Source: Proteromonas lacertae (lineage: Eukaryota; Sar; Bigyra; Opalinata; Proteromonadidae). From it: DNA of 64,000 nt. This document shows positions 43,260 through 56,281 of this stretch, piece by piece. The notes beneath the pieces were generated by a model. It saw only the letters and a program-made list of their open reading frames with translations, was not told the origin of the DNA and did not search any database. Location of the stretch: NCBI GenBank assembly GCA_002245135.1, contig NGBS01000605.1, forward strand, positions 1-64,000, read 5' to 3'. A program made the translations under genes and the position numbers. How positions within the stretch are numbered: position 1 is the first letter of the stretch; each line of letters opens with the position of its first letter.

Positions 43260-46200
43260 ATGGCATTCTACGCAATTGGAATAAATATTGGTGGATATAA
43301 TTTCAGTGTAGTTGAAGGGGTGTATTCAAATGGAATGAATTTCCATATTATCGAAAATGCATTATCTCAAAAATTAACCAAGTATTTTAAACACTTTTAA
43401 ATATATAGAGCTGTTATTGAGTATAAAGAAAATATTAGACATGTTGGTTATAACATTTCAACACCAGTATTTGTTCTTCTCTCTATTATTTAGGGAAGAA
43501 GAAGTAGAAATGTGTTCACATCTCCAAAAAGTATATTGGGATTAAACAAAGATGAATCTGTCGAAGATGTGAAGTATTTTCCTTCAATCCAAGTAGTTGG
43601 TGCAGCTGAACATCCTGATGTTGATATTCAAGAATTCCGATTGAATTTCTTAGGAAATGATAAATTTGTGAATAGTTTCCAGATTTATATTTCTTTTATA
43701 AAATTCTTGAATGAAATGATAAAGAATGTAGGAAATGAAGTGACTGAATATGTAATATCTGTATATATAATATATAATATAATAATAATAAATAGTATCC
43801 TCCCTATTATAATGAAAAACAATTATTGAGTTTAAAAGAATTATTAAAAGAATTGAATGTGAGTAAAACAACAAGATTAATTCCTGAATATATAGCAAGT
43901 GGATTATGTTATGGATATGAGAATAATGATCGATTAAAGAGTAATGGAGTAAGTGAAATAATCACAATAATTGATATGGGTTATATTTGTAGTAGTTGTA
44001 GTATATTCAAATATGAGAATGATGAAATGAAATTGTGTTTAAACAAAAATGAAAAATTAGGAGGTCGAGATATAGATAAAGTATTAATGGAATATATATA
44101 TGATAAAATGAAGATAGTATGTGGTGATTTAAAAGATTTATATGAAGATTTCAGTTTATATAAAAAGATTGAGAAGAGTATAATAAACTGTAAAGAGAAG
44201 TTAAGTGCAGATGGAGCTGATGAGATAATGTTAAGTGTTGAATCGTTTTATGAAGATGAAGATTTTGAAACAACCTTAACTGTTGATGATTTAAACAAAT
44301 TATTGAAAGCAAATGGATTTGATGAAAGATTAAAGAATTTAGTTTATGAAACAATAAAAGAAAGTGGATTAAATGAAGAAGAAGTAAAAAAGTTAGAAAT
44401 TGTAATAATAGGTGGAAGTATGAGAATTCCTTTATTCAAAACCAAACTATTAGAATTATTAGAAGAGACAAATGGAAAAGATAAACTAATTCAGACCTTA
44501 AATATGGATGAGAATGATGCTTATGGATGTTGTTATTATGGTGGAATAAAAACTGAAAAATGGAAATATAAGATAGAAAACTTTAAAGAAAAGACTTTAT
44601 TTGAATCAGATGAGAGAATTAGAGAAATAATAAACGAAAGTTTAGAAAAAGATAAAGAAATGGAAGAAGAAGATAATAAAACGAAGAGAAACAGTAGTTA
44701 TCGAAATGAACTGGAAGGAATAAAGTATATTTCATTATATAAATATATTTGAACAGATTTCAATTAAAATCCAAAGTGAATGTTATAGAAGAAGATGATG
44801 AATCTCTATATAGAAAATGTATGAATGAAATAGAGAGAATATTAAAGTATAAAGATAATTCGTTTGAAGATCATTATAAACAATTTGCGGAAGAATATGA
44901 TGAAAAGCTTATATATAAATACCTGAAAACTGTATATTATATATGTCTAATTATATAATAGTATACTTCTCTACACGTAGAAGATATTTCCAACATTAAC
45001 ATTCATCCATTATAGTATATATTTATTTCATTACTATGATGAATAGTTGTAAAATAATGGAGATGTATGAAGGATGGAAAATAGAAATTGAAAAAGTTGA
45101 AACATTAAAAGAAGAATATAGCAAGAATCCACAGTTAAATAGTCAGCAAATTATTAATTTGAAACAGTTAAGCGAAGTTTATGCAATTGCTAATTCTGGT
45201 TTTGAAAATAATTATCATGAAAAGGAGCTACTAGAATTGAAGTATTATGATAATAATATATTAACATAGAGAGAAATATGAAAATGTATTTAACAGCCTA
45301 TCACAAATGGTTGAAATAGAATGTGATAGTTTTACTGAATTTAAAGAATGGTTATACAATTATTGCAATAGGAAGGTAATAATGGTGAATGAAGAGGTTG
45401 AACTAAAAGAAGATGAGATAAAAAAAGAGATTAAACATTTGAAAGTAGTAATACCTTTATATAAAGAGATTAATTCATTAATGTATATTATATGAATTTA
45501 TTATAATAGAAATGATATAATGAAGTACTTGCCTTTATATTATCCTCAACATCAAATAGCTGAGTATTATTCTAAAAATATAGGGAAAATAAAATATGAA
45601 AATAAAAATACAAACAGCGAAGTTCATGAAAATGAAGATCCAGAAAGTAAAATTATAAAAATATTAACGGAAATACATACAAAATTGAATGATATGATAA
45701 AAGATGATAAAGATTTTTATAAAAGTAAATACATGATAATAAAGTATATTTACTATTATTATATATTTATAGAGAAGAAATAGATTATTTAGTGGATATT
45801 GATGAGTTAGCAACTCATTGTCAACCAACTACCACAGTATTGTCAAAAACATATTCAAATAAAGATATTCTATTATATCAAAAATTGTTAATTAAAGATC
45901 TAGATGCTGTTTCATTGGATGAATTGAAATCAAAATCAGCTGATTATGAGCAATATTTATCAATAATGAAAGAAAGAGAAAAGAAGAATAATGATAAAAA
46001 CACATTGATAGAATTGCTGTATATAAATATTAATTGATATGTTGTTATTTAGAGAAAATATGGCAAAATTATATCCACATATGAAAGATACAGTACAAGC
46101 TGATATAAAACAATTGAAGGATATAATAGGATATAAATTAGATCGTGATGAGTATGATGAAACAAAGAAGAAATATCAAAAGAAATATGAAATAGGATTA

Positions 46201-48011
46201 ACAAATTACAAAACATATCAGAAATTGAATGATATATTCATATTATTACAAGAATTAAATGAGTTTGGTGATAGGTATAATGAATATTATAAAGAATACA
46301 GAAACAATAATGCTAATAATATATCAAATACAATGCTGTTAGATAAGCTGGATAAACTGTATGAAGAAATGATAGACAAGAAGAACTATTATGAAGAGTT
46401 TAATGTTTTAGTTGATAAATTGTGTTATATAAGACATACTACAATTAAGTGTGATATATTAAAGAGAAAAGCTAGTGAATTATATACTGTAATAGAAACA
46501 AACAACATAGATAAGGTAAAGAATAATAAAGAAATAGTAAGTAAAGCAAAAAAGATAGTCAAGTTTTATGAATGTCTTTCATCAATGAGAAACATAAAGT
46601 ATTTTTATTGTATTTATTTTCATTTATAGAAGAGAATTTGCTGAAGTGTATTTCTGTCTAAAAAAGATATTACCTATTGAAGAGTATTATGAAGAAAAAT
46701 ATAATGAGATTATAAATTACATAAATGTAATAAATGACGAAGAGTTGAAAGTGGATGAATCATACTATGAGAGAATAAAGAAATATAATGAAGAGATTAA
46801 AGTATTAATTCTTCTTATTATGTGTGAATAGATTGCAGATAGAGTTTATTTTATGAAAAATGGAATTATGAAATTGTTAGATGCATATGGTGAAATTGAA
46901 GAAAGAAAAGAAATAGAAGATATAAATCCTGTTGATAATACTAATAGTATAATATCTATTAATAAGATAATATACAAATTACATCATAAATACAATATAT
47001 CATATGAAGATATTAACAATTCAATTCAAAACATAATTAAAGATAATACAGAGTATATTGAGTTGTATAACAAATATTGTGTTAAAGAAGTATTGTCAAA
47101 AGTAGTAGAATATATAAAATATTCTGATATATTGCCTATAATAAATAATATAAATCAATTTATTGTAGATGATAGAAATAATTTCATCAAAGATTATATT
47201 GAAGCTTATCATATTCTTAGAAGAATGCATTTCAACTACAAAGATCTTCATGTATATATATTTTATTTATAAACATACATAGAATGAATTACATAATATA
47301 GTTGAAAGTAAATTTGAGGATAAAAGAATAGCAGATAAATGTGTTTTTAAACAATACTTTAATGATGAATCAATACCAATAGGAAAATATTTGGAAATAT
47401 TAGATGATATTAAAAGAATTGAACAATCATTAATCATTATTCAACCACCACCACCTCATCCTCCTCCTCCTCAACAACAACAACAATATCAACAACAACA
47501 ATATCAACAACAAATGGACTTAACTCAGCCAGAACAATTTGTACCTCTACCATTAGAAAATTCACTACCACAACAACTGGATTTTCCAATTCTACAACCT
47601 CAATCTTCAGATCTTCAACCATTATTGCCACTGCCATCAGAAAACTCACAACAATCATCATTACCTCAACTAGAACCAAAACAGCAATTTATAAAAACAA
47701 GTAATAAGTTTATTAACATAAAAAATAAAATGGAAAATGATAGTAAGTCAGTACAATATACACATTCAGATATACTTCCTGAACAATCATCTACGTATTT
47801 TAATTTAAGCAGAAGTGTTCCTATAAATAACAGTAAAGCAGATAATGAAATAGAGAAAAATTATGATAAACAAAAAGATGAAATTGAAGATAAAACTGAA
47901 GTTATTCCACTAAAAAAATACAAAAAACCTAATCTTCTGATAATTCAGAATAAAAAAGATAACCTTGTAATTCCACAAGATGAAATAGAACAAGTAAATA
48001 GTAAAAGATAA
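43260..48011 (+). CDS. Hsp110-like head fused to long coiled coil (copy Y)
   Basis: Starts 177 bases after copy X, same strand. First exon MAFYAIGINIGGYNFSVVEG: the catalytic Asp of the phosphate-1 loop is Asn, and the Gly-Thr-Thr is missing. Introns 43382-43408, 43467-43493 and 43761-43795 then give YPPYYNEKQ, PEYIASGLCYGY, IIDMGYICSSCSI, KLGGRDIDKVLMEYI, KEKLSADGADEIMLSVE, VIIGGSMRIPLFK and LNMDENDAYGC. From about 44750 a charged coiled coil follows over many exons. A Pro/Gln-rich segment (PPPPHPPPPQQQQQ, about 47440-47680) and a Ser/Lys-rich tail end at 48011. The head is probably a pseudo-ATPase. The region 43350-44740 is nearly identical to the inverted copy Z. Confidence 0.7.
43350..44740 (+). 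repeat. Left arm of 1.4 kb near-identical inverted repeat
   Basis: Begins abruptly at ATCGAAAATGC inside exon 1 of copy Y and ends at TTCATTATAT in an intron. It pairs with the inverted right arm at 50051-51448. Exons and introns inside the arm are equally conserved, while sequence on both sides differs. Confidence 0.9.
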
Positions 48012-48164
48012 AACATTGTATTGAGAAGTAAATACTTTAGCGAATAAACAAGATGAATATAGTCACACTCAGTAGAAGAAGGAAGATATAACAGAGGATC
48101 AGAAGGAAGTTATTACTTTAACTAAGAGTATAAAACTCAAAATTATTGATATTGTTTTTTGGAA

Positions 48165-51100
48165 TTAACAAAAACAAATTAAACATAATAAAATCATTTT
48201 CATAATTAGATTTGAATTAAATCTAATTAGAATCTGGAGAGGTAAAACAGAAGTTGCTTGACTGAGTGGGGAAGGTATATCAATGTGTTTAGTTGCAGAA
48301 GAAGAACTAGGATTTGGAGTATTAGGAATTGACATTTTTAAATCATGATTTTTAGCTATTTTCTTAACCTCATTGTACAATTCTTTAAATCATTCATCAT
48401 TATCATAATCATCGACTATTTGCTTCATTAGTTTTGTTACAGAATTCATCGTACTTTTGTTTTTTCATCAGAAGGAAATGTTTCTGTATTTCTTTTCTTG
48501 TTTAATTCAGATTTGAATTTCAAAATGCTTACATGTTTCTATATAATAATACCATTAATATATATATATATATATATACACTATATCTATTATTTAATTT
48601 TTTAATTTTATCAATCACTTTCTGGATTTCAATTGATGATTTATTATCAATTTCTTTTGAGAAATCATCAACACTATTGATCGATTTTGATCTATCAATT
48701 CCATATTCTTTCAATTCTTCTATTTTTACTTTTAATTCATTCCTATTAATTATTTAATAAAATCAAATACAATATCTTTTCAAATTCATATTTCGATATT
48801 ATTAAAGTATATTTCTCTTGATAATGATTATATTTATCATTCAATTCTCCTTCATTTAAATTGTAAGGAGTAAGACTTCTTAAACTATTAATTGTAATTT
48901 CAATTTCATTTTTTTCTATAGGATTTTTTATCTTTATCTTATTTAACAATGAATTTCTATATAAAAGAATATTTCTAAAAACTAATACAAAAAATCAATT
49001 AACTTATTCTTTATATCATTTGCTCTTTTTCTCATTTCTAATTTATCTATTGTATATTGAAGGTAATTAATTGCATCTCTTCTTTCCTCATCTGAACAAC
49101 CATTATTCAATTTTGTAATACACTGTAATAGTGTATTTTGTGATTTATTAAGAATTGAAGGTATAAGACAAGATTGTGTCATTATTTCTCTATATTTACC
49201 ATCAGTCTGTAAATCAGTAATTCTCTTACTATTGAATATAATGAAATTATGAATATTATACATCAAAGTATTCTGTTCTTCAAGACTATACTTCATTTCA
49301 GCATCTTCAATATCTCTTTGGAGTTTTTCATAATCATCAATCTTACTATCATTTTCTTCATTTAATTCATCAAATTTCTTTTGAAGTGGAGTTAAATATT
49401 CTTTTTGATCTGCAAATGCAATAAATGTGGATAAAAGTGTTCTAAAAATAAAAATATAAGCTATATTAATACAGTTTATCATAAACCTGTAAGATTTTAT
49501 CTAATTTCAATGATTCTTTTGCAATTCTTGATTTTAAATCACTAATTTCTTCAACTGTTGGTTTCTTGTTTTTATATGTATAATCACTTACAACATTATC
49601 TAATTCAAATTGAAATCTGTTTGATAAATTTGGAATTGATTTCTTTAACATATCCAACTTATCGCTGTATAATGTACTATTCAATTAAATACTAGTTTTA
49701 GATTATACATTGATGAAATTAATTCTCCTATTAACGGTATTACTAATTGTAAATCTTAAACTATTCCTATTTCTCCTATTCATTATTGATTGATTCATCT
49801 TCATTTCATCATTGGATTTCTTCTCAGATTCAACTTTTATAGTTGATGATATTGATAGTCTTAAATTTAAATGTTTGAAGATAAAATCACCATAATTCTT
49901 ATCAAAATCTCTGTAGTGATTTTCAAATGTGTTATTCTTTACATTTAATATTCTTATTATTTCATCAAGACAATTTTTTAACATATTACCCTCAACTTTG
50001 TTTTTATCTAATTTAAGTAATTGAAATCTATTGATATTATATATATATATATATAATGAAATATACTTTATTCCTTCCAGTTCATTTCGATAACTACTGT
50101 TTCTCTTCGTTTTATTATCTTCTTCTTCCATTTCTTTATCTTTTTCTAAACTTTCGTTTTATTATTTCTCTAATTCTCTCATCTGAGTCAAATAAAGTCT
50201 TTTCTTCGAAAGTTTTCTATCTTATATTTCCATTTTTCAGTTTTTATTCCACCATAATAACAACATCCATAAGCATCATTCTCATCCATATTTAAGGTCT
50301 GAATTAGTTTATCTTTTCCATTTGTCTCTTTTAATAATTCTAATAGTTTGGTTTTGAATAAAGGAATTCTCATACTTCCACCTATTATTACAATTTCTAA
50401 CTTTTTTACTTCTTCTTCATTTAATCCACTTTCTTTTATTGTTTCACGAACTAAATTCTTTAATCTTTCATCAAATCCATTTTCTTTCAATAATTTGTTT
50501 AAATCATCAACAGTTAAGGTTGTTTCAAAATCTTCATCTTCATAAAACGATTCAACACTTAACATTATCTCATCAGCTCCATCTGCACTTAACTTCTCTT
50601 TACAGTTTATTATACTCTTCTCAATCTTTTTATATAAACTGAAATCTTCATATAAATCTTTTAAATCACCACATACTATCTTCATTTTATCATATATATA
50701 TTCCATTAATACTTTATCTATATCTCGACCTCCTAATTTTTCATTTTTGTTTAAACACAATTTCATTTCATCATTCTCATATTTCAATATACTACAACTA
50801 CTACAAATATAACCCATATCAATTATTGTGATTATTTCACTTACTCCATTACTCTTTAATCGATCATTATTCTCATATCCATAACATAATCCACTTGCTA
50901 TATATTCAGGAATTAATCTTGTTGTTTTACTCACATTCAATTCTTTTAATAATTCTTTTAAACTCAATAATTGTTTTTCATTATAATAGGGAGGATACTA
51001 TTTATTATTATTATATTATATTATATATTATATATACAGATATTACATATTCAGTCACTTCATTTCCTACATTCTTTATCATTTCATTCAAGAATTTTAT

Positions 51101-51538
51101 AAAAGAAATATAAATCTGGAAACTATTCACAAATTTATCATTTCCTAAGAAATTCAATCGGAATTCTTGAATATCAACATCAGGATGTTCAGCTGCACCA
51201 ACTACTTGGATTGAAGGAAAATACTTCACATCTTCAACACATTCATCTTTGTTTAATCCCAATATACTTTTTGGAGATGTGAACACATTTCTACTTCTTC
51301 TTCCCTAAATAATAGAGAGAAGAACAAATACTGGTGTTGAAATGTTATAACCAACATGTCTAATATTTTCTTTATACTCAATAACAGCTCTATATATTTA
51401 AATGTGTTTAAAATACTTGGTTAATTTTTGAGATAACGCATTTTCGATCAAATGACTATGAAAACCATTCAAGTCAACTCCTTCAACAACACTCATGTTA
51501 TAGCCACCCAAATTAATACCAGCAATAGCTTTTGACAT
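48165..51538 (-). pseudogene. Hsp110-like coiled-coil gene copy Z, apparently broken
   Basis: Converges on copy Y. Exon 1 from ATG 51538 reads MSKAIAGINLGGYNMSVVEG, different from Y. The rest of the head is almost the same as Y (S-to-C in the KDECVED segment). Relative to Y there is one extra base near 50203-50210, ending the frame at NFRRKDFI, and another near 50157-50162. They do not cancel, so the downstream coiled-coil exons (from about 50131) are out of frame with the head. Further down, a frame change near 48448 and a TGA at 48390-48392 interrupt the tail, which otherwise reads FKELYNEVKKIAKNHDLKM. The coil sequence differs from Y's. It may be a real pseudogene, or partly an effect of sequence errors. 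Confidence 0.6.
50051..51448 (-). repeat. Right arm of 1.4 kb near-identical inverted repeat
   Basis: Inverted counterpart of 43350-44740. The length difference of 7 bases is fully explained by one extra 5-base ATAAT-type unit in the third intron and the two single-base insertions. Only a handful of substitutions were noticed by eye. Confidence 0.9.
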
Positions 51539-52068
51539 TTTAAAAAAGATCTCAAACTATCAAGCCAAAATTATTGTTGTATTTACAGTAGAAAAGAACA
51601 TGATTTAAGAATAGATATTGTGTTATTGAGTGTATGCTCATGTAAATATTAGATTTCAGAGATGTTTTAAGAATAAAACACTTTTCATTTTGTTGAATTA
51701 AACAGATATTAAGTGTAATAAGTAATATTCATGATTTTTAACATCATAATATCCTATTCAACACTACATTTGATTAAAAGACGTAATTAATGTTGATAAT
51801 GAACGAATGTTTTCTGACTGTTTCATTCTTACATTCTGATATTCCACGCAAATTTGTAGAATGTAATAAAATTCTTATCAGACGGAATTAAGTCTACAAA
51901 AAATGAATGACTGAACATATTTTCTTCTTGATTATCATAGAAATTTATTGATAACTATACTATAGCATTCTTAATTAAAAAAGTAAATTATACTCTCTAC
52001 ATTTGTTTTATTCCTCTTTTTCTTGCTATTTTAAAAACTTTTCATCATACTATATTATTATAGAGAAT
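51539..52068. other. Intergenic, promoters of copy Z and ubiquitin-eS30
   Basis: Roughly 530 AT-rich bases between divergent genes. GGCTTGAT occurs on the minus strand at 51559-51566, 21 bases before copy Z. No open frame, RNA gene or repeat is seen in the rest. Confidence 0.5.
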
Positions 52069-52582
<514 letters not shown>

Positions 52583-52704
52583 ATTTGATTAAAATTGAAC
52601 ATGCTATAGTTATATAAAAAAATAATGTGTTTCTTGGGTTTGAGATCATTTTAGTAACAAACAAAATATTGAAAGGTAAAGAAATATTTGTCATTTAATT
52701 ATGA

Positions 52705-54155
52705 TTATTTAACTAAAACTACAGTCATATCCATAACATTAGTACCAGTCTGTCCAGGTTTTAAATGATACTCTGGGAACATTGAAAAGAAGTTATAAGA
52801 GTCATTATTATTCATATAATCCAATAGTTTAATTCCTTTCTTTTTAGATTCATAATATAACTCTCTATCTACTAGAGCACCAGCTGCATCAGTTGGTCCA
52901 TCACCTCCATCAGTACCAGCACATAATATAGTAACGTCAGGTAGATCTTTTAATCTTTCTAAACAACCTAATGCCATCTCTTGATTTCTTCCTCCTAAAC
53001 CTTTACCATGTATTGTAACGGTAGTTTCACCTCCAAATAATATACAAGCTGGAGCTTGAATAGGATTTCCTGTATTTCGAATTTCTGCTGCTATTGCTGT
53101 TAATGTCTTTGAAAATTCTTTTGCTTCTCCTTCAATTTTACTAGACATAATTAATGTCTTATATCCAAGTTTAGTTGCTTCTTCCTTAGCATTTAATAAT
53201 GCAATGTAATTATTAGCAACTAAGACATGAGAACAGTTTTGAAAAATTTCATTATTAGCTTTGGGTGTTTCTAGTGATTTATCCTTCGATCCATTTTCAA
53301 TTACGCTTAAAACATTGCTTGGAATCTTCAAAGGTTTAATTCGATTATATTTCTCTATGATATTCTTACAATCACTAAATGTTGTACTATCTGGTACTGT
53401 TGGTCCACTAGCTATAGTATCCAGCGTATCTCCTACAACATCACTCAATATTAATGAAACAACTCTTGCTGGATATGCATGTCTTGCAAAATTACCGCCT
53501 TTTACTTGACTTAGATGTTTTCTAATTGTATTAATCTCATGAATAGATGCTCCACAACTTAATAATTCAGATGTTGTTTGTTGAAGATCTGTCAATGTTA
53601 CCCCTTCTACTGGTGCAGCTAATAGTGCTGATCCCCCTCCTGAAATTAATAAAATTACTAAATCATCCTTGTTTGCAGTTTTTAATTTGTCAATTATTTC
53701 TTTTGTGGCGTTTACTCCTTCTATATCTGGGACTGGATGGCCTGCTGAAGAAACTCTTATTCTCTCTAATGATGTAGTAGGCTTTTGTCCATGTTTACAT
53801 ATAATGTGTCCATAGGTAATTCTATCTCCCAATACTGCTTCTGCTGCTTCAGCCATTGGTAAAGAGGCTTTTCCCATACCATAAACGTATATATTCTTGA
53901 AAGATGAGAGAGGATAAGATTCAATGGAAGAAGCTGAGCTTCCAAATTGAATATTACCAGAAATTATTTTCATATTATCCAAAACTGCACCTTTTGGAAT
54001 TACAGAAGCTACACCTGTAGCAAATATTGATTTAGCATCATCCAATAAGCTTCTTGAAGAAAAATTTCTTGCAATCATATTCTTTGATATGATCAGTGAA
54101 GGTCTTAAGAATTTGGAGACACGGAACCTATGAAAAAATAAAATAAAAGATACAT
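52705..54155 (-). CDS. GLYCTK: Glycerate 2-kinase, MOFRL type (GLYCTK)
   Basis: Phosphorylates D-glycerate to 2-phosphoglycerate in serine/fructose breakdown; the animal enzyme is partly mitochondrial. Motifs: VYGMGKASLPMAEAA, HIICKHGQKP, SAGHPVPD, LLISGGGSALLAAP, IRKHLSQVKGG and SDVVGDTLDTIASGPT in the GLYCTK N domain. The MOFRL domain follows, with LFGGETTVTI, GRNQEMALG and CAGTDGGDGPTDAAG. It is about 465 residues, a normal length. The long open frame has no ATG before residue 37, but removing a 26-nt intron (54128-54153) joins AT to G, giving a split start codon and MFRVSKFLRPSLIISKNMIA, a good mitochondrial presequence. If that is wrong, translation starts at ATG 54078. Confidence 0.9.
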
Positions 54156-54219
54156 GTTCAGCGAAAATAAGTTTTTGGGAAACCAATTTAGAAATTCAAA
54201 AATTTAAAAACTGAGATAA

Positions 54220-56166
54220 ATGGAAGAATCATATGGTATTTATTTATTCTAATGATTTTTATATTTTGTGTTTAGATGATAGTTTACAACAGAATGATAC
54301 TAGTTTATATGATGAAGATAGCTATATGGAGGATATAAGCCTTAATGGTATATGTAATTTTACTATTAATGTATAGAATCTCTATTCAGTACTGATTCAG
54401 ATGATGGCCAACAAGCATTAGATGATAAGACTGCTTATTTGAAACAAGCGTATATTTAATCTATTTATTCTTATAATGTAGTATGAACTCAATGATGTTT
54501 GATATACCATCTGATTTCAGACATCCTACAGAAGAAGATTCAGTTACAGTATTACTCACATCAATATATTAATTATAGTTGATAAACTGTCTATATGCAC
54601 TAGTGAATCAACGTAAATCGGATGTTTCTAATAACTCTAGAGTATATTTCTATTAGATAATTGAATAATAGTTACAACTTGAAATAACAGAATTAGAGAA
54701 AATCAACCAATCATTATTAGAGAAAAAGATGGCAGCTAAACAAAAACTAGATTCATCTAAAAGGATTTTAAATCAAAGAGATCAAGAAATAGTCCAAATA
54801 AAACAGGCAATAGAAAAAACCAACAGTCAAATAGACAAAACAATAAAAGAAATATCTCAGCAAAAAGTCCACTTAAAAAACAGTGAAAAATCAATGTTTA
54901 ATAAATTAAGAAATATGGAGAATTTAATAAGTAAAAATAAAGCTCAATATTTTAGAAGTATTAAACAAAAAGAAGGTGAATATAGAGGAAGTCAAATAAC
55001 AAATGATATTCCATCAAAAACTGAAGTTTGGTCTTATAAAGTATATAATATTTTGATTTTGATTTTTATTTATTATTTAATAGTTTGATTGGAATTCATT
55101 GAGTGAAGGTTATAAACAGATAGTCCGTCCTGATTATTTAATACAATATGCGCAATTATTGGATGAAAATAAAATCATTTTAAATACTCTAGAAAATTTA
55201 CAAAATGAAATTGATGTATATATATGTTATTTTTTTATTCTTATTAGAATGTAATTAAAAGACAACCTCAACTATTTGATGATATATCAAATCCAGATAT
55301 TTTAGAATTAAGAAACAATCCAATTAACCCAGACTTAGTAAGAATGCCAATAAAATATTTTGAAAATTATTATATTGAATATATGAGAAGAAAGATTCAA
55401 TTGTTAATGACAATACTTGAGAATTACTATGGAAATATAACAAAAGTTGAAGATTCAGAAGATGAAGTATATATATTATTATTATTAATTATTAATTATT
55501 AATTATATTAAATAGAATCTATTAAAAGAATTAGAAGATATACTTCGAACTTCAAAGAATGTAATAATCGAAGAAGATTTTTTCATTCGTTCAATATTAT
55601 ATGCAACAAGTGTTGAAAACAACAATAACAATGAAAATGACTATTCATCCTCTTATTCATCATATTCATCTTCGACCACTAATACAACTAGCACAAGATC
55701 TCAGTCATTTATTGATAATAATAATAATAATGATATTATAAGAGAAGAGTATTTGTCTACAGATAATATATTTAACAACATAAGTAGTGGAAATAATAAT
55801 AATATAATTTCAACTATAAAGAGTAAGAAAATTAATAAGATTGAAAAATATGATGGTTTGAATAATAATAATAATGAAGAAATGGAGATAGATAATAGAG
55901 AAGGTGAAAGTGGATATGAAAGCATAGAAAGTGATTATAATGATATTTATAAGTTTAATAATGAGTTTGATATGATGTATAATAACAATGATGAAGTTAA
56001 TGTTATGGATAATAGCTCAATGAAGAATAAGGATGCAGGTGGTGGATTGGATTTCTCCAATATTTACAACACGAGTGGTGAATATAACAACAGTAACAAT
56101 AGTTCCAATACTAGTAGAAGTAAAAGCACAGTTTCACATAGTACTACTGATTCTGAGGTGTTTTAA
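54220..56166 (+). CDS. Coiled-coil protein, possibly SSX2IP/ADIP-like
   Basis: Many-exon gene starting MEESYDDSLQQNDTSLYDED, with short introns (e.g. 54236-54275). After an acidic N-terminus comes SLINCLYALVNQRKSDVSNN and then about 100 residues of coiled coil (KKMAAKQKLDSSKRILNQRD...). The Leu-Ile-Asn-x-Leu-x-x-Leu-x-x-x-R segment before the coil recalls the ADIP domain of SSX2IP/Msd1, centrosome-associated proteins, but the match is loose. A second helical block (PQLFDDISNPDILELRNNP) precedes a Ser/Thr/Asn-rich tail with poly-Asn runs (55600-56166). I give it no gene name; a generic coiled-coil scaffold is the safe reading. Confidence 0.55.
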
Positions 56167-56281
56167 TAGTTAATTATTTTTATTTTCTTTTCTTTATATG
56201 AAATAATTGATGTTTTAAATTGTGGGTTTAAAATAGTGTCAAAATTTTTATACACCATAGAAATTAAAAACCAAAATCAGA

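Noticed and set aside
43350-51448. Inverted arms as terminal repeats of a transposon
   Set aside because: The arms are coding exons and introns of Hsp110-like genes, no transposase lies between them, and no target-site duplication was seen.
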